DNA from: Bugula neritina
Lineage: Eukaryota > Bryozoa > Gymnolaemata > Cheilostomatida > Bugulidae
NCBI GenBank assembly: GCA_964035545.1
Contig: OZ037769.1
Span: forward strand, 10,671,133 to 10,735,132
Direction of reading: 5' to 3'
Length of the DNA: 64,000 bases
Under the pieces are notes generated by a model. It had not been told where the DNA came from. It saw only the letters and a program-made list of their open reading frames with translations, and did no database searches. This document shows positions 1-13,400 of this stretch, piece by piece. Numbering within the stretch: position 1 is the stretch's first letter; each line of letters starts with the position of its first letter. The translations under genes and the position numbers were made by a program.

Positions 1-8
1 GGCTACGG

Positions 9-90
9 TTAGTTGTAAACTGTTAGTTGAAGTAAATTATATAATGGGTTATCCAAAGCTACTAGCAAATTCTCACCTGTCCCTGTGTTC
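9..90 (-). CDS. possible terminal exon of the partial membrane-protein gene
   Basis: After an AACACAG acceptor-like site, a frame compatible with the phase-1 end of exon c stays open for about 24 codons (TGENLLVALDNPLYN and so on) to a TAA at 9-11. A competing donor-like GTGAGA lies six bases inside it. No family is recognised, and it could be chance open sequence. Confidence 0.15.
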
Positions 91-547
91 AACAGTAGAT
101 AAAATAGCATCACTAATGGCGTATAATGTGTATAATGTGCATAATGTGTATAATGTGTATAGTGTGTATAGTGTGTATCGTTAGATTTTACTTTCACTTG
201 CTAGTAGCATTATTATGACACACTGTAAGCTGATACTGGGGAAAAGGAAAAGGTGCACACAGCACATCAGACACCACTTATGTATTACCATGACTGATTT
301 CAAATAAGATGACAAGGCAAGTTTAAAACAAAATAAGTGACCTACTTAGTATTTTAGCAAATAGAGATTTATTACTTATGATTTCTTGAATATTACTTCA
401 GACTTGCCAACTAGAGAGCATTTGAGAAGCCTTACAGTAAAGTATCCTTACCTCATAACAGTTACCATTACTTTTATAGAAGATATTATTTAAAGCATAA
501 CAAAACACCAAACTACAAACAACCAGGTAAAAGCTTAGACTAAGTAC

Positions 548-3278
548 CTTGATTGACAGTGCCGCTGGTGGCTGTGGTGGTAGTCACATTAAAACCAGCT
601 GGAGCACCTTGCGTGAGCATGATATTTCTCTGTTGTATAATCATCTGGTTTCGTTTGTAACGGACACAGGCTCCGATACAGCTACTGATGGCTATTACCA
701 CAAACACCACAATCACGTAGATGTCTGCAAGTCAACATCACTGGTATTAGTGGCAGCACAAACTCAACAACATACTATGGGAACATTTTTGAAGCTGCTT
801 CACAAGATGTTATAAATGTCACACAACAGTTGTCAACACCTGTTATTCTACAGGAGACAGGTTCAATGCCTATAGAGTAAATTATAAAAATGCCAAACAA
901 ATGGCAAAATAATATGAACTTAGTGGATGATAGCATAACAAGACATCTAAGCAGGTGTGTCATGAGTATACAAGATTTCCAATATATAATCACCTAGTAG
1001 TGCTATTCTAATCATACTAAACAAAGTAAGATGTAAAATGGAGTAACTTCATACAGACAGTAGATTATAAACTATAAAGCTAGGGTGTTATTCATAGTTT
1101 CTGGTAAAATTGTTGTGTACAGTTGGACTACCAACTAAACACTGCTCATACTTCCCGAGTCTTTGATGTAGCAATTACAAACCACTTATACTTTGATTAT
1201 AAATTCCAACAAAGTAACTATTACACCAGGAAAATCACCATAATATTATCACAGTAATATGCTTTTTAATGTAATAGTATGGTGAGCTTAAAGTTGAAAG
1301 TTAATAAGAGAGATGAGTATTCCCTGTTACCAGTGATCATATAATTCAGCTTATGAAATGATATGGTAATACTTACACCATGTGCTTCCATAGTAATAGT
1401 AATATGCTTCCTACAAGAAAAGAGAGAACATATGGTTGAAGTTTAGTGAACAATAAGACAATAAACATTGCAAGTAGCTTACCTTAACATGACAGGGGCA
1501 TTACAAAAGACACCAAAAACTGAAGAAATTATCCACTTTGCAGTTATAGTAATGAGGCAACGTTGTTGTTTTCTTGCACTTGCATATAAGTAAATGCATT
1601 AAATGGTTTCAACTTGGAATCAGACTAAAACATTACTATAACATACAGTCTATTGTAATTTTTTTATCAAATTGTTGAAATACGCAGATAATCTTGATCT
1701 AAGAATGAGAGAAGTTATATAGAAAATGTTTTTTTTTTTAAAATTAACAATCAGTGGCACTAATCAAATTTAACTAGAAAACTAGATATTTCAGGCTAAA
1801 GGTGTCTCTTTGTTATTGAGGTTAACAATTTAGCAGTCGTACAATTTGCTTGAAACAGCTCTACTCAATACCACCCAGTGCTTACTTTAAGCTCAGGCTG
1901 TCAGCTTTAAGAATAATGAAATAAATTATTTGAAGTAACTGAATGGCACAGTTTGATTTGAACATTTGAAAAGTATATAACAAGAGCTGCTGGCTTTTGA
2001 TTTTAATTACCAATGTCAATATATGATAACTATAATGTGACATTCTAATGCCAATATATAATATATTGTAAGTTGGCCTAACAGTTTACAACTAACTAAC
2101 AGCCTAGGCTTTAATTTGAAACACCATGATTTAACAATCACAATATATTTCTACAAGTATAACTATAACTGGTTGCTATTACTGATTTACTCTATTGGTT
2201 AAGCTTAATTTTATCCGAAACACTTAACAGATACTACAGTTACTAGTAGACTTATTACTACTAGAGTAGAGTTTAGACACTAGACATAGTAGAACTAACT
2301 TGAAGAGAAAATTCGGAGTGAGCTATAACCATAAGTGTAACTGTAGGTGTAGTAAGATGGTTATGCTAGTTTAACTTGATGTTTATAAGAGTTATTAACA
2401 ATATTATTTATATTACAACTACGTTACTTATTTTTATAATAATAATTATTCTAATAACTACAATATTAATATTTTATATGCTAAACCTATTTCAAATATA
2501 AAAAATAGTATATTATTAACTAAAATACTCATATTAATGTCATAGTGATAGTCATACTGATACTGAATAAATCAATATGAATAATAAATGACTGGTAGTG
2601 ATTGTGATACTCATTCACTGTCATTGTCATTTGACTGTGATAGAATTAAATCTAAAAATTTATATTCATATTATAATTATTTAAATACTCTTGTATTAAA
2701 TTTAATGGTTACACTTACTTCGTTTTAATTAAAAATTCAGCTTTTGAAAAATCTTGAGATTTTACAAGTACAGAGTGAGAGTAGTAGTAGTAGTACAGTA
2801 CTAGTAGTAGTACTAGTAGTTACAGCAAGTTTAGGCTTTCCTGGTACTCTACTTCTACTTTTCTTTTAGGTAGCAAGTATTCATATTAAAGTGGTTTGAA
2901 CCAGCTGAGTCTGATGCATCACCACCACCATAACCATGGTTATTTTACTTGCTTTTTTAACTTACATTTCAACCTGCAATACTGAATACTTACAGTTATA
3001 TTTATACCAATACTAATACTAATAGTAATAGTAATACTAATAGCGGTAGTAATACTAACAGTAAATCACTAAATGTAACAGTCATACGAAATATAATAGT
3101 AATACTGTAATCTAATACTTAAGCCCTACTGTAGTAACTGTTAGTGTTAATGTATAGATAAACTTGAAGTTAAAGATTAAATTTGAAGTTAGAGGCAAAG
3201 GATTAGGATACTTACCACTGGTTTTATATCCACGAATAAAACAATTAACGAAAGCAACAAGTATTGCATGCTTCCCAT
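548..3278 (-). CDS. partial gene: small single-pass membrane protein with signal peptide (unidentified)
   Basis: Three phase-compatible exons are visible. Exon a (3216..3278) encodes 21 residues starting MGSMQYLLLSLIVLF, a signal-peptide-like hydrophobic start, and ends at a GTAAGT donor in phase 0. Exon b (1377..1410, 34 nt) encodes EAYYYYYGSTW and ends at a GTAAGT donor. Exon c (548..724) starts after a TTGCAG acceptor and encodes one strong membrane segment (IYVIVVFVVIAISS) followed by a basic cytosolic stretch (VRYKRNQMIIQQRN) and a Thr-rich tail, ending in phase 1 at a GTACTT donor. A further Cys-rich exon between a and b may be missing. The layout (signal peptide, Tyr-rich juxtamembrane segment, one TM, short tail) recalls WBP1/VOPP1-type proteins, but I see no diagnostic motif. 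The gene probably continues left of position 548. Confidence 0.5.
725..3215. other. introns of the partial membrane-protein gene
   Basis: AT-rich sequence around exon b (1377..1410). It contains a short (AGT)n/(ACT)n tract at about 2776-2822 and AT-rich near-repeats of ATACTAATAGTA type around 3005-3065. A 37-nt stretch at 1483..1519 has an acceptor and a GTAAGC donor but does not join exon a in an open frame. No other gene is seen. Confidence 0.4.
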
Positions 3279-3448
3279 AATTTAAATCTTTTCTGTAATG
3301 CCCAAATGTACGACTATCAACTGATCTTGGTTGCTTAAGGTAAAATGGTTCTGTCGCAACTACACTCTCTCGGTCAGTTCTTTGAAATGAAATTATGACC
3401 GTGATGGTGATTCCGTATGTACGGAAGCATGGAGAAGTTTTATTTGGA

Positions 3449-3483
3449 CACGTGAGTGCGCACGTGGTAGTAGCAGACGTCAT
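3449..3483. promoter_or_regulatory. paired CACGTG E-boxes plus CRE-like site upstream of the signal-peptide exon
   Basis: Two CACGTG E-boxes (3449-3454 and 3461-3466) sit 12 bp apart, and GACGTCAT, an ATF/CREB-like site, lies at 3476-3483. An inverted CCAAT (ATTGG) follows near 3514. They fall about 170-240 bp upstream of the minus-strand start codon at 3278, where a promoter is expected. Factor identity is inference. Confidence 0.4.
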
Positions 3484-4403
3484 AGAAGGTCCCCTTCCGA
3501 TTATTTTGCGCTTGATTGGTAGATTAGAGACAATGAAGCCGTAGCAGACCATAAGCTGCCACGTGCTGAACAGAAAAGGAAAAACATTGAATAAACTTCC
3601 AGAATAACACTTCGACCGAACAACGAGTGTAAGGAACTTTTTCTCCCATCTTGATCCAGTTTAAAAACTGTTAAGCAATTGTGGATTAGTCAAATTAAAT
3701 CCAAAAAAGCATTGGCCTGATTTAATGATGGAAGAACCATATAAAGAAGCAGGCTATCTTTTCTTAATGTAGATGTTTCCTTTTATCGGCCAGGCTATGA
3801 TGTACCTCCTATAATACAATTTTATACTTTTCAGGAAAGAAGAGCATTAATTTAGTTGGGTGATCATTTGTTGCCCTAAAGTAGCTTCAACAAATCATTT
3901 TTTTTTAGAAAATAATATGTTGCTGAATCTAGTAAATTTGAGCAGTTTAATGAGTAAAAACATTGGGGTGTGGAGTTCATTCTGACCGGTAAGAGAATGA
4001 CGTTGTCTTCTACTCTATATTTTTTTCTTTGTCCAGTTTAAAAACCTCTGAATACCATGAAAAATGTGAGAAATCTTGCTAATAAATTAGTCACTGATAC
4101 CGACCACTTTGTCTCAAACTGTGTATAAAATATTACATCGACATGCTAGGCTCCATCTGTGGCTTATGATTCGTCAAACCTCCTGCCCAGCAAAGCATTA
4201 CATCAACAACTTTAAGCCTAGATTACAGGCATAGCAATTGGACACATTATCAAATAATTCAGCTATATAAAATTCTAGTTTAAATGATACAAACTAATTA
4301 ATTGCAAATATTGCATCTGCAGTAACTTAATGAAATGCACTGACAATTGTATAATATGAATATGCTAATATAAAATCAGTTTGGTGTTAAACTTGCTATG
4401 TGG

Positions 4404-4460
4404 CACATGTGTGTGTGTGTGTGTGTGTGCGTGCGTGCGTGCGTGTGTGTGTGTGTGTGG
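4404..4460. repeat. (GT)n microsatellite with internal (GTGC)n
   Basis: Direct dinucleotide repeat of about 55 bp, with a short GTGCGTGC stretch in the middle. Confidence 0.9.
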
Positions 4461-5000
4461 GGGAGGGGTTCAAAGTCTGTGAGTGGTACTGTTACACCTT
4501 CTCCATTAGGGTTGATACTTATCATTAAAATGCAATGCTTTCCATAGACTTGGATTAACAGCCAATACATAGGTTCTCCAATTTTTCAAATATGTATTAT
4601 ACTCACAAGTTTATAGTAAAAATATAAACAAAACAGTTAAAATTCACACCATGGTTCAAACTAGGCGTTACTGCTAATGATGACATGTAATACCCATCAG
4701 TAAAAGAAATATGGCCTGAAACAGCTAGGATTGAGTGAATGCAAGGTTTAAACGCTACCATAAAATAATAGAACACAAAAATACAATAATATAGTATAGA
4801 AAGCACAGTAATATCACAGAACCACTTACTGTGGGTATCTGCAGCCACAGTTATTATTGCAAAATATTATCAACTCAAACATAAAAACTTGATTGGCCGG
4901 AAAATGAATAATAAAATATATAAATTTATCTGTTGAAGATCTGTAGTCTTAAACTAGAATAATAGAAAGAGTTAGTATACTAATACAAAAGTTGAGAGTG

Positions 5001-7485
5001 TTAGATAATGAGGTTAACTCTGCTATTACTCCTTGAGGGAGGAGTCATAAGTTGGTCATCAGATGAGGTGCTGTCAACCGTAGCCAGTCCGTCTGTTTGC
5101 TGCTTAGCAAAGCGTATGAATACATGATCAAGGCTGGTTTGAGTCACGCTGTAATCCTCCACCTGACATCCAGTCCTTATGTTCTCCAGATGTGAGAAAA
5201 TATCCGCAACCTGTACAAGAAAATATATTGGCTTGAGCAAAAACAAGTCATAGCAACAAGTGGCTGGATTTCACACATGATAATCACACAAGTAGTGGGT
5301 AAATAATAAATAGCAGTATTTCGAGTTGAATGGCAACCGACAGAGAGAAGCCTATAAGGTGAGAGAATACATACTGGAACAGCAACTGATATGTGATACT
5401 GCGCCATAAGCAAGCTGCTCTCTAGTAAAGTTGCAGACGTTTGGAACTCAGTCTCCATAGCACTGATCACACTGGCTATATTAGAAGTTGTGTCCCTTGT
5501 CAGTCTGATGGTCACGTGGTATCCTTCACCGTACTTACTCTTAAGGTGTTGTGGGGTACCTACATAGGTTAGAGTTATGAGTCTACACAATGAGTACATG
5601 GCATTCTGGGTAACACACATTTTATATGAGCTCTGAAGAAACAGAAGGGGTAATCTGCTTTATGACCACCAATGTCACTTGCTTAGTAAAAAAAGGCAAG
5701 CTTATTGATTTTAAGTGCTACAAGCTTTTTTAATGCGATTAAATTTGTACAATACTACATTAAAATTTTAAAATTTCAAGAAAATACACCTGTACTTATA
5801 ACAGCATAAGATTTAGAAAAGGGATGATAAAGAGACTACAACAGCAACTGGCTGTAACCAGCTCACCTAGACATCTAAAGGTGCCGTTGACCATGATAGC
5901 CAGCCTGTTACACAACACCTCACATTCCTCCATACTGTGTGAGGTGAGCACAACTGCATGACCTTCCTTCGTAATCTTCATAATACTCTCCCACAAGAAC
6001 CTTCTAGCCTTTGGATCCATGCCTATAACACCACGTCGACAGGGGGCTGACTATGATGTCCAATACTACACTACACTAAGTATGTGATAGGTGTACACTA
6101 GGCATACACTAGGTATACATTATGAATGCAGTAGGTATACACTAGGTATGTACTACTTGTACTAGAACTATGTATTTACATATACATCTTCTAAGTATGT
6201 TATGTTTACCACAGCTTACCAGTGGTGGGTTCATCCATGAATATAATTGGAGGGTTTCCAATAAGCGCTATAGCAGCCTGCAGTTTCCTTTTATTACCAC
6301 CAGAAAGATCACCAGCTCTTTTATTCTTATACCGAGTTAGACCCATTTTTCTGACTTTCTTCTGAGCTACAGCCTACAGAGTTATTAGTACCAACATCAA
6401 TAGAGTCTACAGAAATACTTCAAGCAAACATTCTAAGCAAACCAGACATCTGATCATTAAACATCTGGTACCTACAGAATATTTAAGGGTTCAAAGTTCA
6501 GCAGATTTAAGCCTGACCAAATAAAATTTGAATAATAAACTCTGTACTTCAAATTAGGAGAGTTGGTTTACTTTAGCTCATATTTAGCTGAATACTTGTC
6601 AATAGGCTTAAAATGTCCAGTCTTGCAGTGGTAAGAACTGGAGCTGTAGATCTATATTGATTAATTATGTTTCTTGCGTGTATACAATATGTATCTAGTA
6701 CACAGTTTCCTACGTGTATACAATATGTATATAGTACACAGTTTCCTACGTGTATACAATATGTATATAGTACACTGACTTACACTAGCATGGGTGCGCG
6801 GTACACCTCTCAACTTGGCGTAGTACTCTAGATGTTCCATCACTGTGAGAAGAGGGTCAATAGCATCAAACTGTGGGCAGTAGCCCAGATATTGCTGCAC
6901 TTTAGTTGGTTCTTTAGTTATGCTGCAACATCAGTCATTGGCTGACACACAAATTTACTTTGTATTTAATGTTATTATGTCTTAAGACACACATATCAAC
7001 AGGCTAAACAGAAGGATTCCTATTGCCATGCCAAGGGTTAAAAGACCAGTACTAATTAACATAACATCAAAGTTTCGCCACATGTAGCAAAATGCGGATC
7101 TGTGCTAAGAAAATTGTTTTGAAAGTTACCTGCTACCACGCACAAACCATTGGCGACAAAAGTGAAAACAGAGTGCAATTCACCTTTGCCTATTTACTGT
7201 TTACAGGTCTGCTGCATAGCAAAGTAAAAAGAGCAATGCTATTAGCAGTTAGTAGAGCACCAGTGCGGGTGTTTTACCTGTGCCCCATCATGAAAGCATC
7301 TCCACCTGACGCGTTCATTATTCCAGTCAGCATTCTAAAGGTAGTTGTCTTCCCTGCTCCATTCACTCCGAGTAAACCGAAGCACTGTCCAGCAGGAACA
7401 CCAAAGTTTAGACCATTTACAGCTCTGCTCTTCTTGAATAGCTTCGTAAGGCTTTTTGTAGCCAACACATCGTTTGGTCGTGAAC
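5001..7485 (-). CDS. ABCA1-like: ABCA exons 38-43: nucleotide-binding domain 2 and C-terminus
   Basis: Exons 7278..7485, 6784..6922, 6220..6373, 5867..6022, 5375..5559, 5001..5210 (residues about 2158-2508). Walker A is [16 protein letters not shown] in exon 38. The Q-loop is [13 protein letters not shown] in exon 39. The signature [12 protein letters not shown] and Walker [11 protein letters not shown] are in exon 40, continuing to [10 protein letters not shown] in exon 41, which also has the H-loop [11 protein letters not shown]. Exon 43 has [18 protein letters not shown], equivalent to the C-terminal VFVNFA motif of ABCA1/4/7, then a Ser-rich tail ending VNLII, which could bind a class II PDZ domain. 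Confidence 0.94.
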
Positions 7486-10400
7486 CTTGAAGTACACTTA
7501 CTATACTGTATATACTGTATGTACTTACTAAACTATATACTGTATGTACTTACTATACTATATACTGTATGTACTTACTATACTATATACTGTATGTACT
7601 CACTATACTATATACTGCATGTACTTACTATACTATATAGTGTATGTATTTACTATAATAAATATTGTATGTACTTGCTATACTATATACTGTATGTACT
7701 TACCTCTATTAACTACCTCTTCTTCTGCTAACACATCATCGTCCATTTCTGGCAGGTCCTTTGGTTTTGCAGTGGCTTTCCAGCGAATGAAGAAATTATG
7801 CTCAATCATGATGACAAGGAAGAAAAACACGGAGCCTTGCACAAAGAGAGCCACAAAATTTTTCCCAACAATTTCCATTCTACAAATATAAGCATATTAA
7901 AGTGAGTGAGCAGTAAGTTACATGCGACCTATCAGCAAGGTCAAGGACTAAGTGTGTGACGACATAGTCTCCACTCCGGTGAAACGCGGTGAGGACAGAA
8001 CGTGGTTCACAAAAATTGAGCAGCTTCTTCACAACTTGTACAAAGCGAAATAATTTAATGCAGAAAGTGCGGAGGGCAGACAACTGAGTTATGGCTATCA
8101 TTGCGACTGGCCCTTTGCTTACAAAGTGTTTCAGATCTTCCAGGCTGATAACCATGTATAGAATGCTACTTGCATATTCGAGATACATTGCATAGTACAC
8201 TATACGTACTCAAAGGGGTCGTAGTCATACGTGGAGCCCAGATTCTCCAGGAGGTCTTTACGGAGATGCTGTACCGACATGTCCATCAGCCCTCGGCCAA
8301 GACAGTAGTGAGGTAGCACAAGGAAAGCCTATCAAACAAAAAAATAACATTGCCACATGCTCACACTTGGAAGTATTCTGTTGCTGTGTGTTATATCATT
8401 GGGAATTGTGTACAACAAGTGATAGAAAGACAATACTCTTTATAGGCAGTTTGACTTCGTACATAAACTTAAGTTGGCAATTATCAGTGAATCATAAACT
8501 TTCTTTTGATAATTGGAAATAGAGAATGATAATATTTTTTAACTAACTCAAAGTTATAAGTTATGGTGGACAAGAATGGTGAGAACATAAATAAGAATTC
8601 AGCTACTGAATGCAATGTCCCATATAAGGTGGTGTGATTCTCAAGTTCCATTGGTAAAAGGATGGGTAATGACACAGCTAAATAGTAAAAACAAGATTGT
8701 CATACTAGTATTAGTTCACTGACCCTGTTTGTTAGCCTCCGTAACTATGCAATAGAATACCATTGTTTAGGAAATACAGAAATGATGATTTACCTTCTTC
8801 AGTTTAACACTGATTTCATTTAGCTCAGGCTCTTCGGGGAACAACTCCAAAATGTATGTAGAGACTGTTGATATTATGCCCAGGAAAATGTTGAGACAGC
8901 CCAATAGCACATAAGCCATGCTTGACTCCTATTGGAGGAAATATTCAACATATTGTCAGGCACAAGCAAATGTATTTTTAAAAGTCAGCAGTTTTATTTT
9001 AAACAAATTTAGATTTGCGCTGCTGACGTGAACATAGCCTTTCTACTGCCCAAGTTTAGTCTGACAAACATTAATGTCTTGCCAAATACATGATACGATC
9101 GAGTGAACAGTTGTTGTTGTAGTGTATAATAGCATGTGCAGAGGTGATGGATACGCAAAAGTTGCAGGACAGTAGAAAATAAGAAGCTTTGTTATTGTAA
9201 TGTGATCCTTTAACAAAATTAGTGTTATATTACAGCTCATGATGTTACATGGTGGTATAATTACTGCAAGTACAGCAATATAAGGGGACAAGAATGTTGG
9301 AGCAAGTCATAACCATAAAGAGCTACAAAGGGGGAGGTCTCACTTACAACCCTTGGACTCAGTTTAGCAAATTATTCGCGAAAAACAACTTGTGTTATCT
9401 TCCTTAAACAATGATATCCTTACTTAGAAAGTTACCAATGATGTTGATCTGTTGTTTACATAGTGAATCACAGCATAATATTCAGAAGATATCAATTAAT
9501 TGGAATTCCAATGTATTGCATCTTATTTATGATACAATGTATATTTATATACAATAGTTTACTACTTTTTAATGCTTACTTTTTGTCAGCTATCAGTTAC
9601 ATCTACTTAATTGTCACCTAATAACATTACTCAATAGTTTTGACCCTAAAGGTCAAACAAAAACAACGAATACCCAAAAATAAACAAACAATAATACATA
9701 AAAAAGACTAAGTACCTTGAATACATAGCTGAATGGATACATGAAGGGAATCATAGCCCAACCGTACAGCAATAAAAGTAGAGCAAGACAGGGTCCATTT
9801 GTTGCCGACACAAACGCCTTCTCGTTGAAAGCCAAGAAGATGAGGAAACAGAGAGAGGCACAGATGATGTAATTCATCATATCCCAAAAGAAGTTGGTGA
9901 GCCAGTATATGGTTCTGTTCATCCCGCTAACATACTACAGGTATTCAACAGTGTACGTGTACAGTGTACGTGTACATTATACGTGTAGAGTGTGCATGCA
10001 ACTTGTATATATATAACGTACATATGCAGCGTACATATAGAGTGTACATAGTGCACATATACAGTATACATATAAAGTGTACGTATACAGGGTACATACA
10101 AAGTATACATGTGGACTACACATACAGAACATAGTGTATTGCGTATTTGTCATACACGACTAGAAGTACACTATATGATGCACAGCTAATAGGTTACTCC
10201 TATCATTGCATTATTCAGAGTCATTCAAGTAACAACAGAGTCAGTGAGCCATAGACTTGATTTAATCATTTGAAATGCTTGACTAGAATTGACTGCAAGA
10301 CATAAACATCCCACTGAAAGGAAACTTGAATAAATAGTATGTGTAAAATGTGGAGTATTTCTACATTCTATAAGTAAAGCGTCAACTACAGTGAGATTTT

Positions 10401-13400
10401 ACTGCGAGCTTTAGCCTATTTTGGCTCCTACACTACAAAATAAACGTCATGTAACAATACACAGGTTCCAAAGGAAGTATAGAAATTAGTACTAGTAAAG
10501 ATAAGCAGTAGACCAGAAATTCTATGGTGATTTACTTACCTGAAGATTTTTGCTGGTTGACACCTTGTCCATAATCAGGTAGAGCACAAACGTAGCTGGG
10601 ATTAATGACATGGCAAATATGACACACAAGGATATTAGCAGTGTTATGTAGCTTCTGTTAGCTAGCTCCTGTTGAACAATATAGAACAGCCTGGTACTAA
10701 TCATAATAAATAGTGTCAACTAAAGGATACCAAATTAAATTTATCACAACAGAAAGAGAATAATGTTATATTTGATCATCCAGGTTTGCTAGAGATCTGA
10801 GAGTACACAACTCCTACAGGCTGCATCAGATCTCTACTGTAAACCTATTCTGATGACAAAACTGAAACTCATTTGGAAATAATTATCTAAGAACCTGAGT
10901 TATAGTAGCATCATATTGTCTGGTTAGAAAACAGATATAATATAACTTGATATAATACAACAGTGAATAAATTATTATACAACGCATCGTACATTATATC
11001 AAAAAGTATAATACATTATAATACAATGTAGAATACATTATAATACAATGTAGAATATACTATAATACAATGTAGAATATATTATAATACAATGTAGAAT
11101 ATATTACAATACAATGTATAATATATTATAATATAATGTAGAGTATACTATAATACAAGGTAAAACATATGATAATACGACGTAGAGCACACACCTTCTG
11201 AAGTTGGTAGTCAGTACGGTTCATAGGATGATTGATGGCAGTGAGTCCAAAATCTCTGTAGTTCTTGTAACCAGCCAGCTTCAGTTTCTGTCTCATTATC
11301 ATGTTGTTGGCAGCATTCATGTAGCTGACACTGGACGCCCAGCCTTTATTGTTGAACCACACCTACTCACATGTACAGACAGACAATTACTCACATGTAC
11401 AGTTCATACGGCAAGAAGACAGAAGCTGCTTATGGGGTTATAAATAACCCTAGCATGAGTGACTGGTGGATGTTTAAGTGCTTCAATCAAGTGTTGATAA
11501 CAATACAACAGATAGAAAGCTGGAACTCAAGCCCGCACTGTCTGTTCTCAGATATATTCACATAGCTTACTGGAGTTAGTGAGGAGAAGAGAACAGAAGC
11601 AGTTATCTCACCTTGATATTCTCATGGATATTCACACTGTCCAGCAGATCTTCAATAGACTCAGCGATATCAGCAGCTATGACAGAGTGGTTGGGCATTA
11701 AACCTTCAATAATGGACTCGATGTCCGACTCGTTTACCGTAGCTTCAGATCCACCGACATCAAAACTGAACCCTCCAAATCTAAACATATACATAGAATG
11801 ATGCGTCCTGCAATCTCCAGTACTCCAGCAGAAGGTATAGAATGTATATGTGACACCAAAGCCAGTGAGGCAAAGGAATGGAATCCCTAAATTTCTCCAC
11901 TACCATTTGACTTTTTATCAGCAATAAAACATTTCTAAAGGCGAGAGAAAGTTCTCGTGCTATTTATAGATCTATTCTAACTTCTGTGACATTGAATTTC
12001 GCATTCCAACAGCTGATGATTTAAAATCGTGGTGTAATTTTCTCACATATGTAGTTACCTGTGACATTTAGCGCATGGCATCTAATGACACATGATGTAT
12101 CTACCAGCATACAAAGCATAAACTTACCGTCGCATAATGTACGGCTCCATAGTACTGACCAGCCACTCAGACACATTGTGTCCAGTTAGATTGAGGAGGT
12201 GGTCATTGTTGGACAGTGTGATATTAGCTGGCATGGCTGGTATACCCTCACATTGCTGATAGCCTGGAAAATCAAACACATACTTTTACTTGAAAAATCC
12301 GCAGGAAAAGTTGGTTATATCTGATAAAACCAGAGGAAAACTCCAGAAATCTCAAGGTTATTCAAATGTCAACATACCAGTATCTTCACAGTTACACTCA
12401 GGGGATATGTTAGAGTTCTGAGCTGTCCAATAAGATTCCACATCAGTCTTACACGGCAGTCCATCTATCTGATAAACATCTGGGTTCATGCACCGTGTGC
12501 CGTATTGAGACTCGGCCACCAGCTCCTCCAATGACTTGGTGAATGAGGAGTTCACATATTCATTTCTACTCATCATAAAGAGTAGGACACTCAGCTCAAT
12601 GTATAATATACCAGTCAGCTACAGCTACTGCAATACTACCAACCTTTCACTAAGTTGACTGTGGTAGTTCTCACAGAACATTCTTCTACTACCGCTTCTA
12701 CAACTACTGCCGCTACTGCCGCTGCTGCCGCTACTACTACCACTACTACTACTAGTACTACTACTGCTACCACTACTACTACTAATACTACTACTACTAC
12801 TGCTACTACTACTAATACTACAACTACTACTGCTACCGCTTCTACTGCTGCTACTACTACTAGTACTACTACTACTACTGCTGCTGCTGCTACTACTATT
12901 ACTACTACTATTGCTGCTGCTACTACTATTACTACTACTACTGCTGCTGCTGCCACTATCACTTTTACTGCTACATCTACTGCTGCTACTACTGCTACTA
13001 CTACTACTGCTGATGCTGCTGTTATTGTTACTACAGACGCTATATGGCGAAATGACAACAAATGCTCTCAAATCAAATAACCTTTAAACATTCGACTCAT
13101 CAACAAGTTGTACTGTCTAACCTGTAGAACACATTGAGGTGAGATCCTTTAGAGTCAGGCTCATACATCCAGGGCTGGAGCTCGAGGGGAGGCTGAGGTT
13201 TGATTGGTGGAACTGCCAGAGAGAATGCCATGGAGAGAAGGATGAAGAAGGCGGGCAGTATAATTTCACAGAGAAAAGCTATCTTGTCTCGCCGAATGTG
13301 GTGAAAGCGCTTCACTATTAGAGCTAACATCTGCTGGTAAATCAATCGCCATCCGGAGAGTTTGTGGGCTGAAGAACATAAACGCCTTACTTAAAAGACA

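Larger units (their letters stand above)
3279..5000. other. intergenic region between the membrane-protein gene and the ABCA 3' end
   Basis: Probable promoter and 5' leader of the left gene on its left side, and the unresolved 3' UTR of the ABCA gene on its right. I found no canonical AATAAA on the minus strand just after the ABCA stop, so the transcript end is undefined. A (GT)n/(GC)n microsatellite lies at about 4404-4460. No other gene is seen. Confidence 0.5.

Noticed and set aside
1483-1519. 37-nt exon-like segment with good acceptor and GTAAGC donor
   Set aside because: It meets a stop in the phase set by the upstream signal-peptide exon, and fits the next exon only if that exon uses a weaker donor that loses the Tyr-rich frame.
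3112-3552. 146-codon minus-strand frame overlapping the signal-peptide exon
   Set aside because: Different frame from the signal peptide, crosses the GTAAGT donor, no domain; most of it looks like promoter/5' UTR.
12625-13080. Poly-Ser, poly-Val/Ala and poly-Thr frames of about 140 codons
   Set aside because: Trinucleotide repeat read in different frames, inside ABCA intron 28.
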